From positions 771,009 to 835,008 of the forward strand of contig VZTI01005237.1 of assembly GCA_013397865.1 (NCBI GenBank): 64,000 nucleotides of DNA, given 5' to 3'. Made by a program: the position numbers and the translations under genes. Positions 37,148 through 50,000 of this stretch are shown here, piece by piece (positions within the stretch are counted from its first letter, which is position 1; each line of letters starts with the position of its first letter). The notes below the pieces were generated by a model. It was not told the origin of the DNA, ran no database searches, and saw nothing but the letters and a program-made list of their open reading frames with translations. Source of the stretch: Struthidea cinerea (taxonomy: Eukaryota > Chordata > Aves > Passeriformes > Corcoracidae).

Positions 37148-40100
37148 GCCAGTGTAGCTTCTGATGCCTCACTGGAGGTCAGCATTTGTGAGGAGTCGAA
37201 ATCTCTGATGTACTTAACTCTGCAGGCAGACCACTGCTGCCTACTGACAAAGCATTTCTAGGAAAGATTAGGGTTTTGGTACTCTTTAATTAGGGAACCA
37301 GGGAGAATTAGAGGTGTGACTGCTTCCAGGAGCTGCAAGAGAGCCCTCTCTTGTCTCTAATGTGGGAACAATTTCAGAGGATTTTGTCCTGAATGTGGAT
37401 TCAGAAGTTAGTCCCGAAACAACAATTATAGATCTGTTCACGACAACAGATAAACTGGGAGATAAAGAGATTTGTAAGAGCTGTTTTTACCTGCAGTGGC
37501 ACTATCCAGGGAGAAGTTTCTCTGTCCATAAACATTTATCTTGCAGTCCAGACCCACCAGCCAACTCCCCAGCCGGATTTGTTGCCCTGACTCCAGCAGA
37601 GCTCCTCTGGCTGCCCCCAGTGCCAGGCACAGTGAGCAGAGCACACTCAGCAGCTGTTTAGCTCTCGGGTGTTCAAATGCTCTGAGCAGCTATCAAACCC
37701 TCTGGTTTATCACTGGTTTGTGACTGAATTGCAAACCCATTTTTATCCCGTTTAAAGTCACTCTTGTGTCTTTGAAACAGTAAGTTACCTCTGCAAAGCC
37801 CTATTCTGGCTCCATATGAGGGGATCAAAAGAGAAAGAAGGAAGATGCTGCCATTTCAGGGGAAAAAATCCTAAAATAAATCCCAAACTGATCCAATTGG
37901 CTGGAGTGCAGATTCCTGCTGTCCACCTACACAAGCCTCCTGCCCTTGACGGATTGATTTTGCCTATCTACTGATTCTGTGGATGTTTTTGCAAAAAACC
38001 AAAGGGAAGCAATCTACAAAAAGAACTGCTGTCACCAGGAAGTTAGTCATTAACAGCCCAGTGTCTCCCAGATAAGACAGAGATGCTGCAGCCTCTCCAA
38101 AGCTTGCATGTCATTAGAGGAGGATGTTGTGATGTGACAGACACAGGGATTTAAGACAGATCTTTTCCTTGCCCAGGGTCCCCCGTGCTTCTGCAGTGTT
38201 TATATGGGATCACTGAGCTATATCAAGCATTCAGTATGAAATGCATGAAGTACTATCCACGTGCATCACCCGTCAAGAAAGATTAACTTTTCACTGCACA
38301 GCAGCACAGCAATACTCCCAGGGCAAAGAAGGACTGCCTAGACAGAAATCTTTCTTTTTCTCCCTCATTCCTCTCATTAAAACTGTGGCTGGCTGATGAA
38401 AAAGGCTTACCTGGCACAGAAGTGAATGGCCAGGAGCTAATTTGCTTCAGGAATCAACTCTGTTGCAGTTCTAGATAGAACAGTGGTTTGACGGCACCTT
38501 AAAAGTGCTTAAACCACTTTGCTGAATCAAGTCTGAGTCCAGAATTAGATTAAAAACAAAACTGACTTGGAATTTTCCTCTCTGTGTTTTAACAGAGGAG
38601 GATGGTCCGGCGAGCATTGCTGCTCTGCTCAGCACTGCACATCACCTCCTTGCTTGAAACGAGTCAGGCAGCACCCATGAAATGAAAGTGCTTCAGACAG
38701 CCTGGAAAGGATGGACTCACGTGGCTGATTGCTGAGAGTGCTCCAGGAGAAACCAGCAGCACCCTCTTTAGAAACACAAGCAAGGCTTGCAGCAGCAACC
38801 AGGGGCTGGTTCCCACTCTGGCTGAGAATGATCTGACTTCAGTGATTCTGGCGTGCAGAGAAGTGGCTGCTGAGTCTACACGGCTGCAGTGGGCACAAAC
38901 AAGGAGAAAGCACTCACAGCAAAAAGTTGTTTTGCTGTCTCTGGGCCTGGATTTCTCAGAGGAGCCCAGTAAGAGGCTTAGAGATGTTTTTCTCAGCTCA
39001 AGAGCCGTGGTTATACCTTCTGTGTATCTCAACCAATGTAACCAGAGCATGTTAAAGAAACCAGACCTAAGAGTGTATCCAACAACCAATATCAGAATGC
39101 ACCAATATTGTGCACCACAGACCTCACACTCCTATTTTATATGCTTGTTTCCATTTTTCAGGACCATTTTCTTACACAGAACACTCAAGTGGAATGATTA
39201 ACTTCACTTTAAAACTCTAGCAACACATAAAAATCCCCTTTTGGGGGATATTTTAGTGACGATTTGCTGCAAGTAGCCATTAAAACCATTTAACATGTGG
39301 CATTTCAGAGCAGAGCTAAAAGACAAGAGCCCTGAGTTCAAAGACTGAGCTGGCACTGAGCTGCTGCTTCCACAATTAATGTGCTTCTTTCCTCAAGCAA
39401 TGCAGCATGGAAGCAGCTTTCCAAAGGGACGGAAAAGCACTTTGCACTGACAGGAGATACAGAGGGAGCACAGGAGGCAGGGGCAGTTTGCTGTTTGATG
39501 CCCTTAATCCTATTATGTGTAGAAGCATTGCAAAGTGGCAGTGCAACAGCTCCTGAAACAGGCATGGAAGAAAAGGCCGTGTTCTCCTCATGCCCTTCCT
39601 CAAAAGTTAAACCAATCTTTTTCCTGTGTTATTGTGCAAGAGCTGCTTCCACAGAGAGCACAGAGCGCCTGACACTGATGACAGGCTTAGATACCTCACT
39701 TGCTGCAGTAGAAAGGGACACACTAAACTTTGCTCCCAGTCTCAGAAGAGAATGATGATCCTCAGAAACCAGGACAGCTATGCAGAGCAGGGGTCTAGAT
39801 CATGCTTTTTCTGTGCTTTGCATCTGGAATTTATTTCAGAGTAATTTTATACTCAACACGAGGTGCAGTGTTCAGCCTGAGAAACATGGGGCACCTTGGC
39901 TCTAAATACTATTTTTCTACTTTGTTAGAGGGGAGAGCTCTTCTTTTGTTCACCCTTTCGTAGTTCACCCTAAACAGAGTAAGTTCCTCAGACATTACTG
40001 CAGTCTATTTGTACAAATCTAATGCTAGAAATTAAAATGCACTTGGAAGGACAGAGACAGCTTATTTTTTACAATTATAATTCCAGCCCAACACTTCAGG

Positions 40101-41690
40101 TACAAATCCTCCAGCCTGTGGTATGAGGGCTCAGTGTTAAGACACCAACCACCAATATCAGTGTACTTAGCTTGATCTGCCTGGTTCTGGATGCAAACAC
40201 AGAAATAATGCAATAAACTTCTTTGCTACAGCCACATAAAATCATCCCCAACCAAAAGAAAAAATAAAAAGGCTACCACCAAACTTGACTAATTTTTTTA
40301 AAGAAAAAGGCAATTTTTCACATTTTAATAGCTTTCATTCCATGTCTTAATAAATGCATGTTTGTTGATTTGTGTAAGCATGATGTAGGATTCTGCAAAT
40401 GAATGTAATCTGCAACAAGGGGATAGCTAACCACTAGCTAACACTTTTGAATAATGAATCCCTACTGTATCAGATGGACGCTATTCATAATAATTCCTTG
40501 CTTTTCTCATTTTGTCGTGTACAGTAGCGATTAATCAATTTGCAGTGTTATGTCACCCGCAACAAATTGCTAGCACCAAGACAAATTTATTGCTTTATGA
40601 TAAAAGAACTTGTTTAGGTAGAAATAAATTAAATTTGGGGGTTGTTATTTGAGTTTGATGTTTACATATATGACCCATGCAGCGCAGGCCAGCAGAGGTA
40701 AGGGTATCCAATTATAACACTGGTGTTTTGAGGATAGCTCAAAGAGATGCAAACGAAAATGGTGTGTTTGTACAGCCAACTGGTCCTTGAAGAGAGGAAG
40801 TCCTCCTGGGAACTCTCTGTGCCATGACTGAGGCTGTTCAGAAGAATTTGGGAGGATTATCAGGGAGCAGAGTTGTGCACTCGATGCTCCTTCCGTATGA
40901 AGACGGTTCGATGCACTTTGGGGGTCTAGAGGAGAAGCACCTCCCAACAAGCAACACCTTCACAGCTCCTCTGAAGGTGGTGTTGCTTTGTGGAAAGGGG
41001 CTGAGCAGGAGCAGCTTTGCAGGGAATAGCCAGGGAGATCTGGTTGCCATTCTCTGCAGCCCAAGAACTGCCCAGCCATGAGCAGCAGACAAAGGTTTGG
41101 TGCTGGACGCCGAGTGCTCCTTGTCTGCTTGCACTCCTGCAGCTGGATGCAGCCTTGGGACTCCTTCCTGAGGCACTGGGAGGAGGTGGACAGCCTCGAG
41201 GCTGCAAGGGCTAATTAACTTCTAGCACTCAAGATGTCCAGTTTGCTGCCGTTAATTCATATTTCTTATATCTTTTTAGTTTCCTTCAGCCTGTGACAGG
41301 CTCCAATCTCATATTAGCTGCTCCTCCGTAAATCTTACTTTTGCTCTTACTTTCTCCTTCCCCCTGCTGCAGAAATCACTGACTCTTTCCCCCTGTGTTA
41401 AATGCTGCTGTTACTTCTCTTTCTCTGCTTATTTCTTCCACTCTTCGCTTTTTCTCGTTTCTCATATTCCTGACCAGGCATTTTCTGTGGCTCTGGATAA
41501 TACCTCTCCCTTCCCTGCTACTCCCTACTAACGTCCTTGTCAGGCTTCTCCTGAATCATTGCTGCACCATCCCAAAAGATGTTTAACTGAGATTACTGCT
41601 GGCTGGAACTGCAATACTGAGAAACCCAATGTGTCAAATGTTCCTCCACGCTCACTGCGGGCAAGGTGACCCTGAAATCTTGGGAAAACA

Positions 41691-41840
41691 GAGGAGAGGA
41701 GAGGAGAGGAGAGGAGAGGAGAGGANNNNNNNNNNNNNNNNNNNNNNNNNNNNNNNNNNNNNNNNNNNNNNNNNNNNNNNNNNNNNNNNNNNNNNNNNNN
41801 NNNNNNNNNGGAGAGGAGAGGAGAGGAGAGGAGAGGAGAG
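41691..41840. repeat. (GGAGA)n pentanucleotide repeat with assembly gap
   Basis: GAGGA units run from 41691 to 41725, then 84 N (41726-41809), then the same repeat to 41840 in the same strand sense. The gap is therefore most likely more of this repeat; its real length is unknown. The + strand is purine only, so triplex- or quadruplex-like structure could have blocked sequencing. Confidence 0.95.
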
Positions 41841-43318
41841 CGATGCTCAGTGTCGGGGTGCAGAGCCCTTTCTCTAGAGGTGCAGGCAAACCTCACAAAG
41901 GGCTGTGGTGAATAGGGAATGAACTTCATCAAGTGCTTGTAGGTGTGTAGGGGCACCACAGCTGATTCACTGAAATTCCCTCAATTTTTCCCTTCATCTG
42001 AGGTGTATAACCCTGTGTGAGCACTGATCTCACAGAGAGTATCCACACAGTTTGAACATGAGTGTGGACAGCACCTGAAAAAAAATCATATACTCCTAAA
42101 ATTCAGGCCAAATCCAAGTTTCACCTGCCTCTGAGGGTTCCTCCAGGTTTTTGCCAGCGTAACTGGTCTCAGAGGGTTCTGATGTTAGTCATCGACAGCA
42201 CAGTAATGGGCTGTTAATTAGCCAGTTTCTATCAACACCCGCAGTGCAGTTTTGTTACCCGTGACGGCAGCCAGCAATCTGCCCTCGGAATCAGGTGAGG
42301 GAGTGTTCCTGCTTGCTGAATAATCCTCATCTCTGACAGTATCTGATGAAATCAAACCTAGTCCATACAGCTTTCTCACCACCAAATATTCCTGAATCAG
42401 GAATTTAAAAAAAAAGATAAACAACCCAAATAATTTGTTTTACTACATGATCTCCGGGTGGTTCAAAGTCTACCACAGCCATATAAGAAAACCTACAGCA
42501 AGAGAGAGCTGGGGGATGTCCAAATTAATAAAGTTTTTGGTGCAAAAGAAGCTCAAGCATCGTTATTAGTTTTTTTTTAATTGCATTATGGCAGTTTTGC
42601 TGTCACAACCCAAGCACAGCATCACACAGATACTGTTTGATGTATGTGGTACACTCCTATTTGTGTTCTAGTGAGAGATATAATTCGGGCATGTGGATAA
42701 CTGTACCCAAATTGATTTTAAATACCTGGCAATTTAGCACAGTGTTATAAACACCTCATTGCTCCTCTCCTGTTCCCCCATCTCAGAGCTGCCCCAGCTC
42801 CAAGGATTGCGCTGGATCTGCCCCAGTGTGAGGAGAGCTCCACACATCTCCCTCTGACTTAAGGCACCCTTTATGCTGCCTACTGTTCCCTTTACCAACA
42901 CAAAGTGAAACATGAGGTTTTGGATATCTCTTTCTCTGTTTAAAAAGTTACATATTTCAAGCATTAACATTTTTAATGGATTTCTTTTTTTAAGGAAGAG
43001 AGTAACAGTAACTTTTAGACCGAAAAAGCGGGAAGAGATTAGTGAAGCACAAAGTTAGAAAATCTCAGTTTATTCAGTCAATTAATTGTCAATATTAATT
43101 CCTATAAATAAGTAAAAATTATGTGAAGCAGGTCTATCCTTATGAACATAAGTGCAAAGGGGAGGGTGCTGTGTTATTCTTACAGTGAATCAATATTTTG
43201 ACAAAGCTGATATTTACTCTCACACATTTCAAACCCTTTGATGCCCACGTGGGACTTGGCCTCACAAACATGGGTTGCCAAATGCATATTCATTAACCTC
43301 ACAATTGGCTAATCCAAT

Positions 43319-43358
43319 AAAAGAAAGAAAGAAAAAGAAAGAAAGAAAGGAAAAAAAA
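43319..43358. repeat. (GAAA)n purine-rich repeat
   Basis: GAAA units with small variations followed by an A8 run; low-complexity purine tract. Confidence 0.9.
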
Positions 43359-46300
43359 CCCACCAATGCCCTGGTAGCATGCTTACGGAGTCATTTATTG
43401 TAAACATCATCCAAGTGGCTCATTCCAGACGTGCTACTAAAAGCTTAAAAACCACTGGCATTGCTTAGCCCCAAGTCAAATCCTGCACAAAGAAAGAGCC
43501 TTCAGGCCAAGCCAAATGGAAAAAGGGAATTAGAAGGATGTTACTCATTCATTACTGCCACTTTAATCACTTAGAGGTCCAATTAAGTATAAATCATTAG
43601 TATTAAGTTACTTTATCCAGGACTCTTTATAACACACATGACTGGATTTGGAGGGCTCTCGGTGGCTAGATGGAGCGTGAGCTGAAAAAGGCAGTCAGAT
43701 GTTGGCTTTCCCCCTCCCTTTCCCTTTCCCCCTTGCTATGAAATTGATAAATGAAGGCTGCATTCTAGGTGCAGCAGTAATTTCTGTAGTGCAGTCAAGT
43801 GCTAGGTCCCTTGTCTCCTCCAAGCAATGAGGCCACCGTCCCCTTTAATGCCTGAGCCTTCCCCTGGGCTGCCGAAGGGCCAGACCAGAACCAGGCACGG
43901 TTTCATTTCCATGCACAAATCCCCAGGGCAGGAACCCTTTATTCATTAACGGATCCATCCTTTCCTGAGGGAGGAGGCAGAGGGAATAGAAAAGTCGGGA
44001 GAGAAAGTGGCTTTCATCCCTTTCCTGCTCTCTGCCTGCTGTTACTGCCTGAATCTCTCATGAGGAGCAGAGCGACTTTGGGGCATGTGAAAAAAACAAT
44101 GCAATAGCATCTTCTAAGGTCCTTTCCTCTTCTAGTCCTTTCCCCCCCCCCATCTTCCCAGGGATAAAATTTCCCCAGCGGCCCCGATCACTGTCTGGGA
44201 AGCATATTTCCTTCTAATCGGTTTTACAGCTCTTTTAAAGTAATATGTCAGATCATTTTCTCCATATACATAGTTAATGAAAGTAACCCTACAAATTCAT
44301 TTTAAATAGATGGAAGTTGTTATAACCCTGATCTGGAATTTATTACATTCATTACAATCTTGCTGAAGTAGGTAATGTAATGGACTATTACTTTTATTAT
44401 CTTTTTAATCCCTCAAAATTATTAGGAACTGACTAATATTTGGCATCACCCTGTTAATGTTTAAACAGAAATTGATATCTTCATTCATCTAATAAATGAT
44501 GGGATCTTTTTTCTGCAAAAGAACTAAAGCTGGTGACTCTTTTTTTAAAGTGAACTAGGCCAAAAGATTTCTAAGTAAAATCTTAAACTGACAATGCGAT
44601 AATTTTATTAAATCAGCTCTTTTATCAGGTTGTGAGAACATTTTCCAGAACATTTTCATGACTCCTGACTGCCCAGAGAGCAATCACGGCCCCATCAGTT
44701 TCTGCGAAGGATGGATTCAGATTTTATTTCAGCTGCCAGCCCTTTAATCCAGCTTTCTGCCTGCTGACCAACAGAAGCAAAGCACCTCACAAACCCCCTC
44801 CCAGTCAAGATAAACTTCCTTACACTCAGGAGCAGCGTTTGTCAAGGTTGCCGGCTTTAAATTGGCCTCCCCAAGGCATCACTTTCTTGCAGATACTCTT
44901 TAACACCGTGTTCAGCCCCACCTCTCTGATATCCAGCGGGACGTGATGTGTAATTCACAACACAAAGGTACAAGTGCTTCCTCCTCCTCTCCCTCGCTCC
45001 CTGCTAGCGATGCTTGCGAGTTCACTGAGTGCGTTTCCTTTGGCACTGGAGAGAGAGGCCACGCATTGCATCATCCGCTGCTGGGCTGAGGAGCCCTGGG
45101 GGTTGTTCCAGGGTGTCAGACCTGAGGGCAAACACGAGGTAGGAGCTGTGCAGGGCCCACGTGTGCTCACACGTGTGTGCACACGAGTGCAGCCCTGCAT
45201 TCGGGCACTGCAGCCTGGGCAAGGGGAAAAGCTCTGTCTGGAAGGACTGAGGTGCAGCCTCGTGCTGTGCTCGATGTCCCTTGGGGCCCTGAACTCGCCA
45301 CCAGAAGCGATAGGGACTGCATGAAAGCCCTCACCTGCCCGAGCAGCTGATATCTTGCCAGGCTGTGTACACACTGATCTATCTCCCTGGGAGAAGCTTC
45401 CTGCTCTCAGGGAGCTGTGGGTGTCCAGCTGCAGATGCAGTGCTCAAAGGACAAGAGCAGGGGGTTGCCATTTTCCATGAGTCCCAGGAAACTGGGACCA
45501 GTGTCAGTGACTCTGCCAGCAGTAGAGTTCAGTTCTGTTTGAACAGCGTTTTTTCTTTTCCATACAAAATCTGCCACCTGGACCTCACCTCTGGCTAAAG
45601 CTTCCCAAAGACATCTAAATGGCAAAGTCCCATTTTTGGGAATTATTTAGATAGAGAGAGTAACAAGTTTCTGATGGGATTAGCAAAAGCACCTCAATTT
45701 TATTTTACCTTGGTGATGATGAAGGTGCTTTTGAACCTCACATAAAACACCTATTTGTACTTTTGGAAAGCTTTAGACACCTTGAAAATGAGTCGTAGAA
45801 GTCACTGCTAAAATTGCACTAACAAATCCGGCCCTCTGGCACTGCCAGAAATGTTACCCAGCATGCAACCTTTGAAAACATCCAAGTTATATTTTAATGT
45901 TTTTAAACTGTATCTCACCTTACAAGTGCTATTAATATTCATTATAGATTAAGGCCAGAACAAAGATAACACAGAGTTCTTTACAGTTTCTTTGGAGTAA
46001 AAACTGTGTTTTGCAGCACAGTGCAAATGAAAGGCGAGAAAAGTTTCTTTGGACAGTGGCCCTAAAAGCTAGTTACAGGGATATATGTGTTCATATACAT
46101 TAGAAAGACCTTTTTATTAGTATATAGTTGACAAAATGCACGGAGTTGGTGGCATGATAAAAGAACTGAAGAGGGAACTCACAGCATGGCTTATTTTTAA
46201 TTGAGATGAAAAATATAAAAATTTAGATGCAATCCCGAAAGAGAAACATTTCCTGCAAACTGAACCAGGTGAATATTCGATAATAGATATATTCACAGAG

Positions 46301-46988
46301 GAAAAGATCCCAGAGACAAAACATGAAATACAAGTAGACAAGTGCCAGCTTTCAGTGAAAATGATGAAAATGTTAGCAGGAGGAGCCTGCTTGGACTGCC
46401 ATTATGGGAGTTTTGGGAATCATGTGGAAACAATCAACCTGCAAACTTTTACCTGCAAATACTCACATATTCAAATATCACTGAGTGCCCAGTACTGGAG
46501 AGTAGCTGGGGTTCCAGATGCAGCTGGGCTCTCTCTGCTGGTTGTGGTGGCCCTGTGCCAGTTTGTACCAGCTAAGGGTCTGTCACCAACATAATCGTGT
46601 TGTGTCCTCAAATGTCCTCTCAAAGTTCAATCACCATTTTTATCTTGCAGAATTGAACATTCTGTAGGTACTGACCAGAAAAATCTCTGAATCATATTGG
46701 TGGCCTTAGCTCTTAGACCTGACAGCCACAAAAGATGTGACAGAAAGATGCTATTTCCTGGGACTTCTGTGCTCCTAACTACATTTTTAAAATATGTTCC
46801 CTTTATGTCTCCCTACAATCGTAAAAAAATAAAGAAATGACTAGAGTTTGGTGGCTGGTTCACAGAAAATCAAGTCTTTTAGATGCACATTAGAACCAAT
46901 GATTCTTGTCTCACATAAATACTGTTCCTGCTTTATGATCTGCTGCTGAGGTGGAGCGAAAGGAGCAGAGAAAAAGAAGAAAAAGATT

Positions 46989-47012
46989 CCCCCCCCCCTT
47001 TTTTTTTTTTTT
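46989..47012. repeat. C10-T14 homopolymer pair
   Basis: Ten C followed directly by fourteen T. A single unresolved base at 47044 shows that read quality is reduced around it. A comparable C11 run is at 44141-44151. Confidence 0.9.
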
Positions 47013-50000
47013 AAGGTGAATATAATTATACATCCCTATAACANTTTATTCCAAATACTGCTTTAATAAGACTGAAAGTCTCTCTTTTTCTCTCCTTACA
47101 GCCCTACAGCAAATAAATGGAGGTGTCAGCCCAACACCCTTGTAGGTTTAAACTGAATGGAAGTGTCCTTTTGAAAAGCTTGTTCTGTCTGACAGTCCTG
47201 AATGTGCTCCTATTGCAGTTCCTTTGAACACCCATCTTTTCTGTGTTGGTGCTCTGCTGACATGGCTTTTCGTTGAGTTAAAGATTAACAGAGTGCTGCT
47301 GAATGACAGGACTTTGTGATAACTTAATTGCATGAAACGTAGTTGTTCCTATGCAAATCAGAGTGTAATTGGTCACTAAGAAATTACTCTCCCTGTATAA
47401 AGATGGCAAAATGGATTTTGGACACACGTGGGGAATAATCTGTTACCTTTTATCATACTTGAAAAACATAGTTCATAGTTTTTATGATGAGTGTTAGACA
47501 TGCATTTCATGCCATGAAAGTACTGGATTATGTACATTAAATATCAAGTCTGAGAGCTCTAAAGCCTCCTTCATTTTAAGTGTATTTTAACTGCTGACGT
47601 TGGAATTAACATAACAATGTGGGAGCTCTGCAATACATTCATAAATTGTGAATCCCAATGGACATACCCTGCAAAGGTCCCATGGTATTTACCAGCCAGA
47701 GAAGACATGGCAGAAACTCTTTTAAATGAGAAAACACTGAAGAAGCTCTCTGAAACGGTTTCTTTATTACAATTAGGTTTGGGAAAGGGTAAATATGCGA
47801 TTATAACATCATCTAAAAGAATATCATAAACCAGACAGGAAAATGATATTATAATCACAGAAAGGGGACCACTCCAGGGCAATTGCTGCAGCTCTGACTG
47901 AAAGTCTATGCTAAAGAGCAAATAAAAAAACAAGCTGAAGAACTAAAGAGGTGTGTGATGACCGCACCATTACCAAACTATTTAGCACTTCACCTTAAAC
48001 AATAGCAGGGTATCATAAACCGAATTATGTGAGCTAAGCCCTGTCTTGTGTGGAAAGAGTGCAGTTACAGCACATCCCATCCTTCTCCCCGGTGTTTCGC
48101 TGCAGAGGCTCAACACTTTAGGAATGCTAAAGCACAACGGAATGGAAATGGTATTGGAACAGAAAGAGCCTCCCGAAATGAACTGTACGCAGCCCGTTGT
48201 GTTGGCATGATTGATACTGGAGCATGTAGGTGTAATGAAACTGATGCTGTCTCTTCTGCACCTGTGATTTATTGAGTACAAATTTAAGATGAGAAAAGGC
48301 CCCATACCAGGAGCTGCATCTTCCCCCTCAAAGAGGGTATGGTCATCCATCACCAGCCATTGCAAAAGGCCCAATAGTGAGCGGCTCATCAGATGAGCCA
48401 ATAGTCTCTTTGTTGGGATTCCTAACAAGTGTTGGATCAGCAAAAGTCTATTTAGGCTGGTGGACCTTTCAGGACCAATTTGTAGTGGGTCACTGATTCT
48501 GCTAGTGTATTATCTTCTTTACTACTAGTACCAGTTGGGCAAGCAGCAAAGATTAATGATTTTAGCTGCCGACTGTTTGTGGCAATCTACTGCTTCTGGA
48601 CCAAAGATTAAGATTTTTTTGTGCTTTACTAGAAAGGACACACCTTTTATCTGGGACCCATTTTTATTTGCTGAGTTCTGTACAAATCCTAAAACAAAAA
48701 TAAAATAATGGGCACCTCAGTTGCCTTTTTAATGGCAATAAAAGGGATTTTTGCTGGTGCATAGCACAACAGAAGAGGGTTTTGAAAAGGAATGATAAAA
48801 CTCAAAGCTGGCAGTAAGTTTTGTCCTCATTGGGCCACAGAATATGGCAGAGCACAAGTCTCTTCCTCATCCCTCAATACACAGTGCTGGAGAAATTCCA
48901 AGATCTCCCTACTTTTTAAAAGAGGGGGAATGAGGGAAATGTTATTTTCTACAGCAAGAGCTCATTTTCCAGATTCATATTTCATTATTTTTCATAGCAG
49001 AAATTCCCATTATAATGGCCTTAGCCATGGTGTAAAATAACTCAAATCCATCCCAGGAACCTGAATCTGTGGTGAGATCCCCTGGCTTCTGGGGAGTTCC
49101 TGGGATGCTGAGTGGCTTTGGCCACTTTTGGAGCCAGTTTCTCTGTAAGAGAACCAGAAACAAGGATGTTGTGACTGTATTATCACAGTAGAACTATGTG
49201 AGACACTGGCTGACAACATCTAAGAAAGGAAACAAGGTGTGGGAGAGACTTTGATTTAGCATGTCTTTTCAGATATGTTATCAAATGAGATGTTATCTCA
49301 CTAGCCCAGCAGTAAATTCATGTTCCAAGCTCAAGGGGTTGGACAGCAGGACTCTGGGCAGTTCTAGAGAAATGCCACTGGCTTCTTAGAAAAAGGCGAG
49401 ATCTGGTTCTTTTCAGCTCCCTGGGCAAACCACTGCTGAAGAAATTTAAAGTGGAAATATAATGACAACTCTGCTGTTGGAAAGGAGAAAGGTAAAAGAA
49501 TCCTAAAAGGGGTAAAAGACACACTTCTAAAAATTCTGGTCCAAGTTTTCTTTATCAGTATTATTTACCTGATCCAGTGTGATTTGCCAGAAGCTTCCCA
49601 CCAGCTGCAGGGAGATGAAGGACAGATCAGCAGAAGGACGTGAGCAACCAGGAATTAGAGAATGCTACAGAAAGCAGTGCAATTCCTGCAGGAATTAATC
49701 TTCACAGAGGGATTCAGCTGCAGATGGACCAGGACTTGTGGGTGAGCTCAGAGATGTCCTGTGTACCCCTGGGAAGTTAAGGGCATGGCACGGGAGTGTT
49801 TCCAAAGGAAAGCCCAGGATTTTCCCTCAGCTGAAAAACAGAACAAAGCACCCGAGTGCGTGAAAAATGCACTCATCAAGGATCTAATTTTTAAAAGGAA
49901 GCGTTGTATAAATGACCTAATAAAAAAGTGATCTAATTGTTTCCACAACTGCTTCTGAAATTGCCAGGGCCTTTTCTCCTTGCTTGTCATTGTTTGTGGA

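Larger units (their letters stand above)
24858..41690. other. Intergenic, no gene recognised
   Basis: About 16.8 kb with no frame resembling a known protein (longest about 162 codons on the - strand near 27339-27827, unlike any family I know). Contains a weak LINE-like remnant at 30549-30610, a two-copy 18-bp repeat at 29427-29457, an ATTCC-rich stretch at 36800-36835 and a T18 run at 37130-37147. The block 40310-40640 is a candidate regulatory element with a PBX/HOX-type word. The segments 28120-29000, 30975-31685 and 37725-38660 are AT-rich and have few open frames. Confidence 0.5.
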
